Shown: piece after piece, positions 1 to 8,619 of the stretch
How the letters are laid out: the number at the start of each line of letters is the position of its first letter
How positions within the stretch are numbered: the stretch's first letter is position 1
NCBI RefSeq assembly: GCF_015354405.1
Contig: NZ_JADKYP010000003.1
Span: 186,001-250,000, forward strand
Reading direction: 5' to 3'
DNA length: 64,000 nucleotides
From: Nocardia sp. BSTN01
GTDB taxonomy: Bacteria; Actinomycetota; Actinomycetes; Mycobacteriales; Mycobacteriaceae
Translations under genes and position numbers: made by a program
The notes under the pieces: model-generated
What the model was told of the DNA's origin: nothing
The model's database searches: none
What the model saw: only the letters and a program-made list of their open reading frames with translations

Positions 1-965
1 CGCGCACCGCCGCGGCACACGGCGCGACCGTGCTCACCCGCGCCCGCGCCGAGCAGGTGAGCGGCGAGTCCGCGGTGCTGCACGATGTGCTGACCGGTGA
101 AACCCTGTCCGTACGAGCGCGTTCGGTGATCAACGCGTCCGGCGTGTGGGCCGACCGGGTCGATCCGAGTATCGAACTGCGGCCCAGCCGCGGCACCCAC
201 CTGGTCTTCGACGCCGCCGCCTTCGGCGGTCTCACCGCCTCGCTGACCGTGCCGATTCCGGGCAGCACCAGCCGCTTCGTCTTCGCCTTCCCGGCCGCGC
301 ACGGCCGCGTGTACCTGGGCCTGACCGACGAGGACGCACCCGGCCCGGTCCCGGACGAACCGAAGCCCACCGACGCCGAGATCGACTTCCTGCTCGACAC
401 CGTGAACACCGTGCTGCGGGAACCGTTGCGGCGCAGCGATATCCGCGGGTCCTTCGCCGGTCTGCGACCACTGTTGCGCACCGCCGACGACTCCACCGCC
501 GACATCTCCCGCGAACACGCGGTCCTGCACTCCCCCGGCGGCCCGATCACCGTCGTCGGCGGCAAGCTGACCACCTACCGGCAGATGGCCGAGGACGCGG
601 TCGACGCCGCCGTGGCCGCCGCCGGTCTGTCCGCGAGCCCCTGCCGGACCAAGCGAATTCCGTTGGTGGGAGCGGTATCCGGGCACGCGCGCGACCGGAT
701 CGCGGCGCCGCCGGTGCTGGTCGAGCGTTACGGAGATCAGGCCACCCAGGTACTCGCCGCGGCGCAGCGCGATCCTCGCCTCGCCGAACCGGTCGCACCC
801 GGCATCGACGTGCTGCGTGCCGAATTCGCCTATGCCGCAAGCCATGAAGGCGCCCTCGACGAAGACGACCTGCTGGACCGCCGCACCCGGATCGGCCTGG
901 TCGACAGCGACCGCACCGCCGCCCTGCCGGCCGCGCGGGAAGTCCTCGCAGCCAGTCGCGCCTGA
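1..965 (+). CDS. glpD: Aerobic glycerol-3-phosphate dehydrogenase, C-terminal part (cut by window edge)
   Basis: FAD-dependent enzyme that oxidises sn-glycerol 3-phosphate to dihydroxyacetone phosphate and passes electrons to the membrane quinone pool. The frame is already open at base 3 and the true start lies outside the window, so this is the C-terminal part of a protein usually 510-580 residues long. Visible are the FAD-domain segment NASGVWADRV and the signature GGKLTTYRQMAEDAVDAA, which is typical of GlpD/GlpA; the C-terminal cap domain follows. A GTG at base 30 is internal, not the start. No partner gene is visible downstream; the next gene runs convergently 99 bases away. Confidence 0.87.
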   Translation, partial: RTAAAHGATVLTRARAEQVSGESAVLHDVLTGETLSVRARSVINASGVWADRVDPSIELRPSRGTHLVFDAAAFGGLTASLTVPIPGSTSRFVFAFPAAHGRVYLGLTDEDAPGPVPDEPKPTDAEIDFLLDTVNTVLREPLRRSDIRGSFAGLRPLLRTADDSTADISREHAVLHSPGGPITVVGGKLTTYRQMAEDAVDAAVAAAGLSASPCRTKRIPLVGAVSGHARDRIAAPPVLVERYGDQATQVLAAAQRDPRLAEPVAPGIDVLRAEFAYAASHEGALDEDDLLDRRTRIGLVDSDRTAALPAAREVLAASRA

Positions 966-1064
966 ACGCAGATGCGCGGCCACCGCCCCACAGGGCGCCG
1001 CGCCGCTCACCGCAGGTTCGGTTCGCGACGTCGGCGCGGCAGGGTCACGACCCCGGAACGACTC

Positions 1065-1904
1065 CTAGCCCCAGAGCTCGGCGACCCGCGCCGCCGCCGA
1101 CTTGCCCTGCACCCGACCGGCATGCGCCGAGGGCACGCGGGAGGCGGTGTCGAGCGGATTCGCCCCGAAGGCGGCGATCGCGGCCTCGTCGGGGGCGATG
1201 GTTTCCACTCGCGCACCCCCTTCGATCAGGCCCGCGACCTCACCGTCCAGCGCCGGATCGGGCAGCGGCGCGATGATCAGCACCCGCTCGAATCCGGCCG
1301 CCAGATCGGCATTGACACTGGTCCGCACGCCGCCGTCGGTATAGCGCACGCCGTCGACGGTGTGCGGCGGCCAGACCAGCGGCACCGCCGAACTGGCGGT
1401 CACCGCGTCGACCAGCGCCACTCCGGAGTCGCGATCGAAGACGCGCGGTTCACCGGTGCCGGCGTCGACGGCGGTGATCAGCAGCCGCTGCCCCGGCCAT
1501 TCGTGCACCGGCAACCGCGATTCGATGACCGCACGCCGGGCGGATTCCGGCACCGTCTCGGTCGCGAGGGCGAGGTTGCCGAGTCGCCGCCGCGCCACTG
1601 CCATATCGCCGCCGCTCTCGGTGATGATCCGGTTGATCGTCTCCCACACGCCCTCGAGCGGGTTGCCCTCCGGCACGATCTCGGCACTCTGCACCGCGGG
1701 GTCGATCTGACGGCGGAACAGCTCCTCCGTGGTCAGCCCGCTGGTCAGCTGTGCCGCCACATTGGCGCCCGCCGACGTGCCGAGGTACAGATCGGCGGCG
1801 GTGAGATCGATGCCCGCATCGGCCAATCCGGCGATCACGCCGTTCGCCCAGGCGATTCCCGCCACCCCACCGCCGCCGATCACCAGCGCCCGTTCGTCCG
1901 ACAT
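1065..1904 (-). CDS. Patatin-like phospholipase / lipid acyl hydrolase
   Basis: Serine hydrolase of the patatin family, expected to release fatty acids from phospholipids or acylglycerols using a Ser-Asp dyad. All family motifs are present in 279 residues: the glycine-rich oxyanion loop GGGGVAG (10-16), nucleophile elbow GTSAG with Ser44, and the DGG motif with Asp190. No signal peptide is seen, so it is probably cytosolic. Two adjacent ATG codons (1907 and 1904) follow GGGAG; the second was chosen because it gives five bases of spacing. The substrate cannot be read from the sequence. Confidence 0.85.
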   Translation of the reverse strand: MSDERALVIGGGGVAGIAWANGVIAGLADAGIDLTAADLYLGTSAGANVAAQLTSGLTTEELFRRQIDPAVQSAEIVPEGNPLEGVWETINRIITESGGDMAVARRRLGNLALATETVPESARRAVIESRLPVHEWPGQRLLITAVDAGTGEPRVFDRDSGVALVDAVTASSAVPLVWPPHTVDGVRYTDGGVRTSVNADLAAGFERVLIIAPLPDPALDGEVAGLIEGGARVETIAPDEAAIAAFGANPLDTASRVPSAHAGRVQGKSAAARVAELWG

Positions 1905-2006
1905 CATCGCTCCCACATCTCGCTCCGCGTTCCCGACCGCTCGGGACAACCTCGACGGTAGCGATGACCATTCCCGCGGAGCGATTACCGGCCGGGTAAT
2001 GACATG

Positions 2007-2801
2007 TCAGGACGCGTTGCCGCCGACGCTGAACGCGACACCGCTCGGATCGCGCAGCGCGGCCAAGCGCCCGTACGGCGTGTTCTCGGGCGCGGATTCG
2101 ACCGAACCCCCCAGGCTCACCACCTGCTTCACCGTCGCATCGACGTCCTCGGCGCCGATGTAGACGCGCCACCCGCCGGGAGATCCCGCGGGCAGATACG
2201 CCGCCGAGTCCATCACGCCACCGAGCATCGGCGTCGCGGAATGAATTGTCGTATAACGGAACTCGGGTGAATCTCCGACGGTGAAGGGATCGCGCCAGCC
2301 GAACACCTCGCGGTAGAACTTCAGCGCGTCGGCATAGGCCGGCGTGTGCAGTTCGAACCATGACGGGTATCCGACGTGCCCGGTCCAGTTTCCGCCGCCG
2401 GCGACGCCGAAGGAACCGAAACCGTGGTGGACGCCGGGCTGCCAGGCACCGACTCCCGCACCGGACGGATCGGCGAGGACGGCCATACTGCCCAGCTCGC
2501 CGACGGCCATCGGCTCCACCACGACCCGGCCGCCGTGGTCGGCGGCGGAGGCGGCGGTGGCGTGGACGTCGACACTGGTCAGGTACACGGTCCACTGATC
2601 GGGTGCGCCGTCCGAGCCGTCGTTGCGCATCCCGCCGGCGACGGCATTGCCATCCTTGCGGAAGGTGATGTACCCGCCGTACTGCTCATCGCTGTCGGCG
2701 GTCCAGCCGAACAACTCGCCGTAGAAGTCGACGGCTCGAGCGGTGTCGGCGGTGAACAGTTCGATCCAGCACGGATCTCCGGGTTCGAAGGTGTAGGACA
2801 T
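2007..2801 (-). CDS. Two-domain VOC (glyoxalase/bleomycin resistance-like) protein
   Basis: A 264-residue tandem vicinal-oxygen-chelate protein. Each half has the VOC layout: W-x-E-L-F-T near residue 15 followed by AVDFYGELFGW, and W-x-E-L-H-T near 140 followed by ALKFYREVFGW; both end in DPSGA-type strands. The architecture resembles mycobacterial Rv0577/CFP32 (about 260 residues), a family linked to glyoxalase-like or ring-hydroxylase-like chemistry. The reaction here is unknown. The start was moved in from the longest frame because GAGGAG stands seven bases before the ATG at 2801. It is transcribed divergently from the molybdoenzyme gene at 2955. Confidence 0.82.
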   Translation of the reverse strand: MSYTFEPGDPCWIELFTADTARAVDFYGELFGWTADSDEQYGGYITFRKDGNAVAGGMRNDGSDGAPDQWTVYLTSVDVHATAASAADHGGRVVVEPMAVGELGSMAVLADPSGAGVGAWQPGVHHGFGSFGVAGGGNWTGHVGYPSWFELHTPAYADALKFYREVFGWRDPFTVGDSPEFRYTTIHSATPMLGGVMDSAAYLPAGSPGGWRVYIGAEDVDATVKQVVSLGGSVESAPENTPYGRLAALRDPSGVAFSVGGNAS

Positions 2802-2942
2802 GCTCGCTCCTCTCAATGGGATTGCGTTCTCTCACCGGTACGACGGCGCCGAACGGACAAACTCATCGGCCCCTGTCCAACCCTGGCACGACGCGGCGAC
2901 CATCGGCCCGATCTGCGGGTAGCGTTTGTGAACTAACTCTTC

Positions 2943-2948
2943 TACGCT
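2943..2948 (+). promoter_or_regulatory. -10 element TACGCT, probable leaderless promoter
   Basis: TACGCT fits TANNNT and ends six bases before the ATG at 2955. No Shine-Dalgarno precedes that ATG, so the transcript probably begins at or next to the start codon. No convincing -35 is seen. Confidence 0.45.
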
Positions 2949-2954
2949 GCCTCT

Positions 2955-5198
2955 ATGACCGACTGGCATCCGACGGCATGCATCCTGTGCGAGTGCAACT
3001 GCGGCATCCAGGTACTGCTGGGCGCCGACGGCCGCAGCTTCGACAAGATTCGCGGCGACAAGCTGCACCCCTCCTCGGCGGGCTACACCTGCAACAAGGC
3101 CCTGCAGCTGGATCGATACCAGAACGGACGCACCGGTCGCCTGACCGCGCCGCTGCGCCGCAACCCCGACGGCTCGTTCGCCGAAATCGATTGGGATACC
3201 GCCATTTCGGAGATCTCCGCGCGCATGCGCGAGATCGGCGCCGAATACGGCGGCGAATCGATCTTCTACTACGGTGGCGGCGGCCAGGGCAATCATCTCG
3301 GCGGTGCCTACGCTCCGGCCACCATGGCCGCCTACGGCATGCGTTATCGATCCAGCGCGCTGGCCCAGGAGAAGACCGGCGATTTCTGGGTCGGCGCGCG
3401 GATGACCGGCCATCCGGTCCGCTCGGACGTCGAACATGCCGAGGTGGCATTGTTCATCGGCAAGAACCCGTATCAATCCCACGGCTTCCCGCGCGCCCGC
3501 TCGGTATTGAAGGAGATCGCGCGCGATCCGCGGCGGTCGATCATCGTGCTCGACCCGGTCCGCACCGAAACCGCCGAACTGGCGGACTTCCATCTGCAAC
3601 TGCGGCCCGGGACCGATGTCTATCTGCTGGCCGCGATGGCGGCGATCCTGATCCGCGACGACCTGGTCGACCACGACTGGCTGGCCGCGCACACCGAAGG
3701 TTTCGACGAGGTGGCGGCGGTGCTGCGCACGGTGCCGATCGAGGAGTACTGCGCCCTGGCCGATGTCGGGATCGACCTGGTCACCGCGGCGACCCACCGC
3801 CTGGCCGCGGCGGATTCGGTGGCCGCGCTCGAGGACCTCGGCGTGCAGATGAACCGCCACTCGACCCTGGTCAGCTACGTCGAGAAACTGCTCTGGCTGC
3901 TCACCGGAAATCTCGGCAAGTCCGGGACGCAGTACGCCTTCTCCGGAATGGCGGCGATCGGCCACGATCGTGGCCATCCCGCCGACTCCGGTCCGCGCAG
4001 TCCGGTCGTGGGCGCGCGCGTCATCAGCGGGCTGGTGCCGTGCAATGTGATCACCGAGGAGATCCTGACCGACCACCCCGCCCGCTATCGCGCGATGATC
4101 ATCGAGAGCGCCAATCCTGTTCATTCACTGGCGGATTCGGCCCGGATGCGCGCCGCGCTGGCGGCGCTGGAGCTGGTGGTCGTCATCGACGTGGCGATGA
4201 CCGAAACCGCCCGCGCGGCCGATTACGTGCTGCCCGCACCGACCCAGTTCGAGAAGTACGAGGCGACCTTCTTCAACTTCGAATTCCCCCGCAACGTCTT
4301 CCATCTGCGGCATCCGGTGCTCCCGGCGCCGGCGGGCGTACTCGCCGAACCCGAGATCCATGCCCGGCTGGTCGAGGCGGCCGGCGCACTGACCGAGGAC
4401 GATTACCGGCCGCTGCGCGCGGCGCTCGAGCAGGGCCGCGAGGCCTTCGCCATGGCATTTCTCGCCGTCCTCGCCGATCCGGCGAAGGCGAAGCTTGCCC
4501 CGATCCTGCTCTACCGCACCCTCGGCCCGACGCTGCCCGACGGCGCCGCTGCCGCCGCCGTGCTGTGGGCCGCCGCGTACACCTGCGCCCGGAAGAACCC
4601 GTCCGGCGTCGAGCGAGCCGGCTACGGCACCGGTCTCACCGCCGGGGAGCGGCTGTTCGAGGCGATCCTGACCGGCGAGCACGGCGTCGTCATCACCGAC
4701 GACGAGGTCGGCGAGACCTGGAACCGGGTGCGCGGCGGCATCGTCCGCCTCGCCGTCCCGGAACTGCTGTCGGCGCTGGCCACACTCCCCGCACCGGACG
4801 AAGACCGCGACTGGCCGTTCGTCCTCGCCGCCGGGGAACGGCGCGCCTTCACCGCCAACACGATCATGCGCGATCCGGCCTGGCGCAAACGCGATCCCGG
4901 CGGCGCGCTGCGCATCAGCACCACCGATGCTCTTCGGCTGGGCCTGTCTTCCGGCGATCGGGTGCGGCTCACCACCCGCAACGGCAGTGCGCAGGTGACC
5001 GTCGAGCCGACCGATCGCATGCGCAGCGGGCATCTGTCGCTACCCAACGGCCTGGGCCTGTCCGTCGTCGAGGCGGACGAGGTCCTCACCAGCGGGGCGG
5101 CGCCCAACGAGCTGACCGCCTTCGACGAACGCGACGAGTGGGTCGGCACCCCGTGGCACAAATACGTCCCCGCCCGGATCGACACGGTGGGTACATGA
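2955..5198 (+). CDS. Molybdopterin oxidoreductase (bis-MGD, [4Fe-4S]), DMSO-reductase superfamily
   Basis: A 747-residue catalytic subunit of the bis-molybdopterin-guanine-dinucleotide family. Near the N-terminus C9-x2-C12-x3-C16 and C46 form the expected [4Fe-4S] ligand set (ACILCECNCG ... GYTCNK). The molybdopterin core follows, and the C-terminal dinucleotide-binding domain (about 615-740) contains DALRLGLSSGDRVRLTT. There is no Tat motif, so it should be cytosolic. No electron-transfer subunit is encoded beside it. Substrate is unknown; nitrate, formate and N/S-oxide reduction are all possible for this clade. Its stop overlaps the next start (ATGA), so it is translationally coupled to the HxlR regulator. 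Confidence 0.88.
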   Translation: MTDWHPTACILCECNCGIQVLLGADGRSFDKIRGDKLHPSSAGYTCNKALQLDRYQNGRTGRLTAPLRRNPDGSFAEIDWDTAISEISARMREIGAEYGGESIFYYGGGGQGNHLGGAYAPATMAAYGMRYRSSALAQEKTGDFWVGARMTGHPVRSDVEHAEVALFIGKNPYQSHGFPRARSVLKEIARDPRRSIIVLDPVRTETAELADFHLQLRPGTDVYLLAAMAAILIRDDLVDHDWLAAHTEGFDEVAAVLRTVPIEEYCALADVGIDLVTAATHRLAAADSVAALEDLGVQMNRHSTLVSYVEKLLWLLTGNLGKSGTQYAFSGMAAIGHDRGHPADSGPRSPVVGARVISGLVPCNVITEEILTDHPARYRAMIIESANPVHSLADSARMRAALAALELVVVIDVAMTETARAADYVLPAPTQFEKYEATFFNFEFPRNVFHLRHPVLPAPAGVLAEPEIHARLVEAAGALTEDDYRPLRAALEQGREAFAMAFLAVLADPAKAKLAPILLYRTLGPTLPDGAAAAAVLWAAAYTCARKNPSGVERAGYGTGLTAGERLFEAILTGEHGVVITDDEVGETWNRVRGGIVRLAVPELLSALATLPAPDEDRDWPFVLAAGERRAFTANTIMRDPAWRKRDPGGALRISTTDALRLGLSSGDRVRLTTRNGSAQVTVEPTDRMRSGHLSLPNGLGLSVVEADEVLTSGAAPNELTAFDERDEWVGTPWHKYVPARIDTVGT

Positions 5199-5692
5199 AG
5201 CGCACCACCTTCGCCACCTGGCCCTGTTCGGTCGCCCGCACGGTCGATCTGATCGGCGACTGGTGGACGCCGCTGGTGCTGCGCGAAGCGTTCTACGGCA
5301 CCACGCGTTTCGACGATTTCGAACGCACTCTGGGTCTGAGCCGCAACGTCCTCACCCAGCGCCTCACCCGGCTGGTGGAGGAGCAGATGCTGGAGAAGGT
5401 CCCCTACCAGGATCGCCCGGTGCGCTACGAGTACCGGCTGACCGACAAGGGACGCGATTTCTTCCCGGTGCTCACGGCCATGATGCGCTGGGGTGACCGC
5501 TGGCTCGCCCCGGATGCCGGACCGCCGGTGGTCGTCCACCACGACACCTGCGGTCACGACACCCACGCCGAGGTGGTCTGCGCACACTGCGGAGAACCTC
5601 TGCGGCACGCCGACGTCTCGGCGCGGCTGGGCCCGGGCTTCCCACCGCAGCACCGCGACAGCGCTGTGCGCAGTGGACGATTCGCCTCCTGA
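5195..5692 (+). CDS. HxlR-family winged-helix transcriptional regulator
   Basis: A 165-residue protein with the HxlR core: CSVARTVDLIGDWWTPLVLREA, then the recognition helix region LSRNVLTQRLTRLVEEQMLEK and the wing DRPVRYEYRLTDKGRDF. The start overlaps the upstream stop by one base (ATGA), which places it in one operon with the molybdoenzyme, its likely target. The tail after residue 115 carries a Cys/His cluster (C-G-H ... C-x2-C-G-E) that could bind zinc or sense redox state. HxlR proteins usually respond to electrophiles or oxidants; the signal here is unknown. Confidence 0.88.
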   Translation: MKRTTFATWPCSVARTVDLIGDWWTPLVLREAFYGTTRFDDFERTLGLSRNVLTQRLTRLVEEQMLEKVPYQDRPVRYEYRLTDKGRDFFPVLTAMMRWGDRWLAPDAGPPVVVHHDTCGHDTHAEVVCAHCGEPLRHADVSARLGPGFPPQHRDSAVRSGRFAS

Positions 5693-5712
5693 GACGCAGC
5701 GCCGCCGCGGCG

Positions 5713-6150
5713 CTAGTCCGCGTTCTCCAGTTTCGGGACCAGGCGTTCCAACAGCTCCCGCAATACCTCTTCGTCCTCCGGCGCCAATTCGGCCAGCGCC
5801 TTGTACGCGCGCACCTGTGAACCGCGGATCTGTGCGGCCAGCTCACGGCCGGAGTCTGTGGACACGAGATATTTGACGCGCCGGTCGGCGGGATTCACCG
5901 TGCGCCGGACCAGACCTCGCGACTCCATGCGGTCGGCGACACCGGTCAGATTCGACGGATCGCACGCCATCCGGTCGGCCAGCACTCGCATGGGCAGTTC
6001 GGCGGGCGGTTCGTTGAGCGCCAGCAGCAGTTTGGCCTGGGTCAGCGTGAGCCCGTGCCCCTCGGCCGCGGTCAGGAAATCCTGCAGGTAGGCCGAGACG
6101 AATCGCGCGATCAGCAATGCCAGCGGGCTCTGCGCTGTGTCCGGTGACAT
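5713..6150 (-). CDS. MarR-family transcriptional regulator
   Basis: A 145-residue MarR protein with the winged-helix core: LTLTQAKLLLALN, then the recognition helix DPSNLTGVADRMESRGLVRR and the beta wing PADRRVKYLVSTDSGREL. It is divergent from the MFS exporter at 6250, with a shared promoter region of about 100 bases containing an inverted repeat and a direct repeat. By family precedent it represses itself and the exporter until a ligand binds. The longest frame starts at TTG 6168, but ATG 6150 is preferred because TAGCAT ends seven bases upstream and no Shine-Dalgarno is present. Confidence 0.88.
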   Translation of the reverse strand: MSPDTAQSPLALLIARFVSAYLQDFLTAAEGHGLTLTQAKLLLALNEPPAELPMRVLADRMACDPSNLTGVADRMESRGLVRRTVNPADRRVKYLVSTDSGRELAAQIRGSQVRAYKALAELAPEDEEVLRELLERLVPKLENAD

Positions 6151-6157
6151 AGCTCTG

Positions 6158-6163
6158 ATGCTA
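6158..6163 (-). promoter_or_regulatory. -10 element TAGCAT, probable leaderless promoter of the MarR gene
   Basis: On the minus strand TAGCAT is followed by seven bases and then the ATG at 6150, with no ribosome-binding sequence between. Confidence 0.5.
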
Positions 6164-6194
6164 CCCAAACGATTGACAACGGCTATCGTCGACT

Positions 6195-6233
6195 CCTTAA
6201 ATACTTGAGGTCTTCAAACATATAGGTCTTCAA
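6195..6233. promoter_or_regulatory. Candidate MarR operator region (inverted plus direct repeats)
   Basis: CCTTAA-N4-TTGAGG (6195-6210, five of six bases inverted) lies between the divergent MarR and MFS genes. It overlaps the first of two identical decamers AGGTCTTCAA (6208-6217 and 6224-6233), spaced 16 bases start to start. The tract is A+T-rich compared with its surroundings. The position suits a repressor controlling both promoters. Confidence 0.5.
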
Positions 6234-6249
6234 TTTTCTGGAGGTGGCT

Positions 6250-7728
6250 GTGGAGCGCAGAGGTTCGCTGCTGACCGGCGTATTGGCCCTCGCGGCGATG
6301 ATCGTCACGGTCATGCAGACCCAGGCCGTGCCGATTCTGGGCCTGATCGCGACGAAGCTGCAGGTCTCGACCACATCCGTGGCCTGGGTGACCACTGCGA
6401 CGCTGCTGTCGGCCGCGGTCTTCACACCGCTGCTGGGCCGCATCGGCGACCTCTACGGCAAGAAGCCGACCCTGCTGGGCGTTCTCGCGGTGGCCACGGC
6501 CGGTTCCGTCGTCTCGGCGCTGGCGAATTCGCTGGGCGTGCTGCTGGTCGGCCGGGTGCTGCAAGGTGTCGCGACCGCGATCTTCCCGCTCGCGCTGGCC
6601 GTGCTGCGGGAAGAGATTCCGGCGCGCCGGCTGCATCACGCGATGGCGATCGTTAGCGGCACGCTCGGCTTCGGCGGCGGCCTCGGCCTGGTGTCGACCG
6701 GTCTGCTGACCAAGGGGGCCGACCCGGACTATCACATCGTGTTCTGGTTCACCGCCCTGCTGTCGGTGGTGGCGCTGGCCGCGGCCGCGGTGGCGGTGCC
6801 GGCCACGGGTAAGCGGCATCCGGGCAGCGTCGATCTGCCCGGCGCGCTCACGCTCGGCGGCTTCCTCGTCCTGCTGCTACTGCCGATTTCCCAAGGGCAC
6901 GAATGGGGTTGGACCTCCGCGACCACGATCGTCTGCTTCGCCGGCGCGGTCGCGATGGCGGTGGCCTGGGTGGTGACCGAGCGGCGGGTGCGCACTCCGC
7001 TGGTCGATCTGCGGATGTTCACCCACCGGCCGGTGCTGTTCACCAATCTGTCCGGCATGTTCATCGGATTCGCGATGTTCATGCAGTTCATGGGCGTGTC
7101 GTATCTGGCGCAGATGCCCTCCCGGGTAGCCGGTTACGGATTCGGCGCCTCGATTCTGCGCGCCTCGGTCGAGTACCTGCTGCCCGCGACGCTGTCGTCG
7201 ATGCTGGCCGCGCCCGCGGGCGGAATTCTGGTCGGCCGGCTGGGCGGGCGTCGCGTACTGGCCCTGTCGGGAGCGATCGGCGCGGCCGGATTCGGCTGGC
7301 TGGCACTGGCACACGATGCGACCGGCTCGGTGATCGCGGCGAGCGTGGTGATCGGCGTCGCGATCAGCTTCGCCTACGCGGCGATGCCGGCGCTGATCGC
7401 CGCGAGCGTCCCTCCTCACCAGAGCGGAATCGCCAACGGCATCAATTCGATCTCCCGCACCGTCGGCAGCTCACTGGCCAGCGCCATCATCACCACTTTG
7501 CTGACCGCGAAACTGCTGCCTCATCTGCCGCTGCCGCAGGAGAGTCAGTTCACCGTCGCGTTCTGGGTCGGCGCCACAGCGTGTGCGGCGACCGTGCTGG
7601 CGGCGCTGCTCGGCTTGCGACCGGAGAGCCACGACGCCGGAACCGTCGGCGTCGAACTCGACGCGTCCGAAACGGGCGGTGGCACAGCGTCATTCGATCG
7701 GGCCGAGCTTCCGAGCAGGGTCGGCTGA
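6250..7728 (+). CDS. MFS drug/metabolite exporter (DHA2-like)
   Basis: A 492-residue inner-membrane protein with about 14 hydrophobic segments, fitting the DHA2 (14-TM) branch of the major facilitator superfamily of proton-coupled exporters. Motif A is visible between TM2 and TM3 as GRIGDLYGKKP (about 63-73). The first GTG (6244) overlaps the Shine-Dalgarno CTGGAGG (6238-6244), so GTG 6250, five bases after it, is the better start. Its divergent MarR neighbour is the probable regulator. The substrate cannot be inferred. Confidence 0.87.
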   Translation: MERRGSLLTGVLALAAMIVTVMQTQAVPILGLIATKLQVSTTSVAWVTTATLLSAAVFTPLLGRIGDLYGKKPTLLGVLAVATAGSVVSALANSLGVLLVGRVLQGVATAIFPLALAVLREEIPARRLHHAMAIVSGTLGFGGGLGLVSTGLLTKGADPDYHIVFWFTALLSVVALAAAAVAVPATGKRHPGSVDLPGALTLGGFLVLLLLPISQGHEWGWTSATTIVCFAGAVAMAVAWVVTERRVRTPLVDLRMFTHRPVLFTNLSGMFIGFAMFMQFMGVSYLAQMPSRVAGYGFGASILRASVEYLLPATLSSMLAAPAGGILVGRLGGRRVLALSGAIGAAGFGWLALAHDATGSVIAASVVIGVAISFAYAAMPALIAASVPPHQSGIANGINSISRTVGSSLASAIITTLLTAKLLPHLPLPQESQFTVAFWVGATACAATVLAALLGLRPESHDAGTVGVELDASETGGGTASFDRAELPSRVG

Positions 7729-7750
7729 GGTCGCCGGGCGGCATGGCCGT

Positions 7751-8107
7751 TCACCGCGCGAACAGCCATGCCGCCGTGCCCAGGTGCACCGCCGCCAACC
7801 CGGCGCAGGTGATCGCCATCGGCGTATTCCGTCGGCGCCCACCGACCATCGCATCGCCGATCTGAGCCAGTCCCGCGACCACCAGCACCGGTAGCGCGGC
7901 CGCCTCGTTCCCCGCGACCAGGACGGCCACGGTCACCACACTCAGCGGCAGTGCCCGCGCGGCATAGACGCCGAGAAAGAACATCGCCGCGGAGGTGAGG
8001 TCTTCGCCGTCCGCCAGGGCCAGACGCGGCCGCACCAGGCCGATCAGGCAGGACACACCGGAAATCACGGCCACCACCGAATTGGCGACCACTGACAGTA
8101 TCAACAT
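7751..8107 (-). CDS. Small four-helix membrane protein of unknown function
   Basis: I do not recognise the family with confidence. The 118-residue product has four hydrophobic helices at about 1-25, 37-57, 61-82 and 95-115, with a short basic loop GGRRRN before the last one. It is divergent from the MarR gene at 8170, and a 15-bp palindrome lies between them, so it is probably that regulator's target. ATG 8107 was chosen over the TTG 15 bases upstream because GGGA lies nearby. Small membrane proteins controlled by MarR regulators are often linked to stress or efflux, but nothing specific is visible here. Confidence 0.6.
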   Translation of the reverse strand: MLILSVVANSVVAVISGVSCLIGLVRPRLALADGEDLTSAAMFFLGVYAARALPLSVVTVAVLVAGNEAAALPVLVVAGLAQIGDAMVGGRRRNTPMAITCAGLAAVHLGTAAWLFAR

Positions 8108-8135
8108 AATAATTCCCGTCAAAAATCATTCATGT

Positions 8136-8150
8136 TCTGAATCGTTCAGA
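8136..8150. promoter_or_regulatory. Perfect 15-bp palindrome, probable MarR operator
   Basis: TCTGAA-TCG-TTCAGA has six-base arms with no mismatch. It lies between the divergent membrane protein gene and MarR gene, seven bases upstream of the TATACT -10 element, so a bound repressor would block the promoter. Confidence 0.62.
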
Positions 8151-8156
8151 CAAAGA

Positions 8157-8162
8157 TATACT
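8157..8162 (+). promoter_or_regulatory. -10 element TATACT, probable leaderless promoter
   Basis: TATACT ends seven bases before the GTG at 8170. The only G-rich tract (GGGGG) abuts the start codon and is too close to act as a Shine-Dalgarno. This supports a transcript starting at the GTG. Confidence 0.55.
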
Positions 8163-8169
8163 CGGGGGC

Positions 8170-8619
8170 GTGAAGCACGTCAAGACCGCGGTTCCCGCGA
8201 CGATCGCCTTCCGCCTCGGCACCCTGGGCGCGATCGTGACCGATCATTTCGCCGCGGCGATCGAGGAATTGGACCTGAAGCCCAAGCACGTCGGTGTGCT
8301 GGTCGCCCTCGATCACGACGTGGCCGCCTCACAGCAGGACCTGGCGACTCGACTGGGCGTCGCCCCCAGCCTGGTCGTGGCGTTGGCCGACCATCTCGAA
8401 CGGCTCGGGGCGGTCCGTCGCGATCGCGATCCGGACGACCGCCGCCGTCAGATTCTCACCCTCACCGACCGCGGGCGTGCATTGCTGGCCGCGACCGAGG
8501 AACGGGCGCAGCGGCTGGATCGCGACTTCACCGGCTCCTTGACCGCCGCACAGCGCACCGCCCTGCAGTCGGCACTGGCCGTCCTCGCCGCCGACGCGGG
8601 ACTACCGGGCGCGCCCTAG
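8170..8619 (+). CDS. MarR-family transcriptional regulator
   Basis: A 149-residue winged-helix regulator: DLKPKHVGVLVALD, helix-turn-helix QQDLATRLGVAPSLVVALAD, and the wing DPDDRRRQILTLTDRGRAL. GTG 8170 is the start because the TATACT -10 element positions a leaderless transcript there. It is divergent from the four-helix membrane protein and probably represses both genes through the palindrome at 8136-8150. Its stop overlaps the stop of the convergent secreted-protein gene: the four bases CTAG at 8616-8619 supply TAG on both strands. Confidence 0.88.
   Translation: MKHVKTAVPATIAFRLGTLGAIVTDHFAAAIEELDLKPKHVGVLVALDHDVAASQQDLATRLGVAPSLVVALADHLERLGAVRRDRDPDDRRRQILTLTDRGRALLAATEERAQRLDRDFTGSLTAAQRTALQSALAVLAADAGLPGAP

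Noticed and set aside
2816-5194. Very long plus-strand frame leading into the HxlR gene
   Set aside because: The upstream 790 codons are an Arg/Pro-rich shadow of the molybdoenzyme in another frame; only the HxlR part from 5195 is real.
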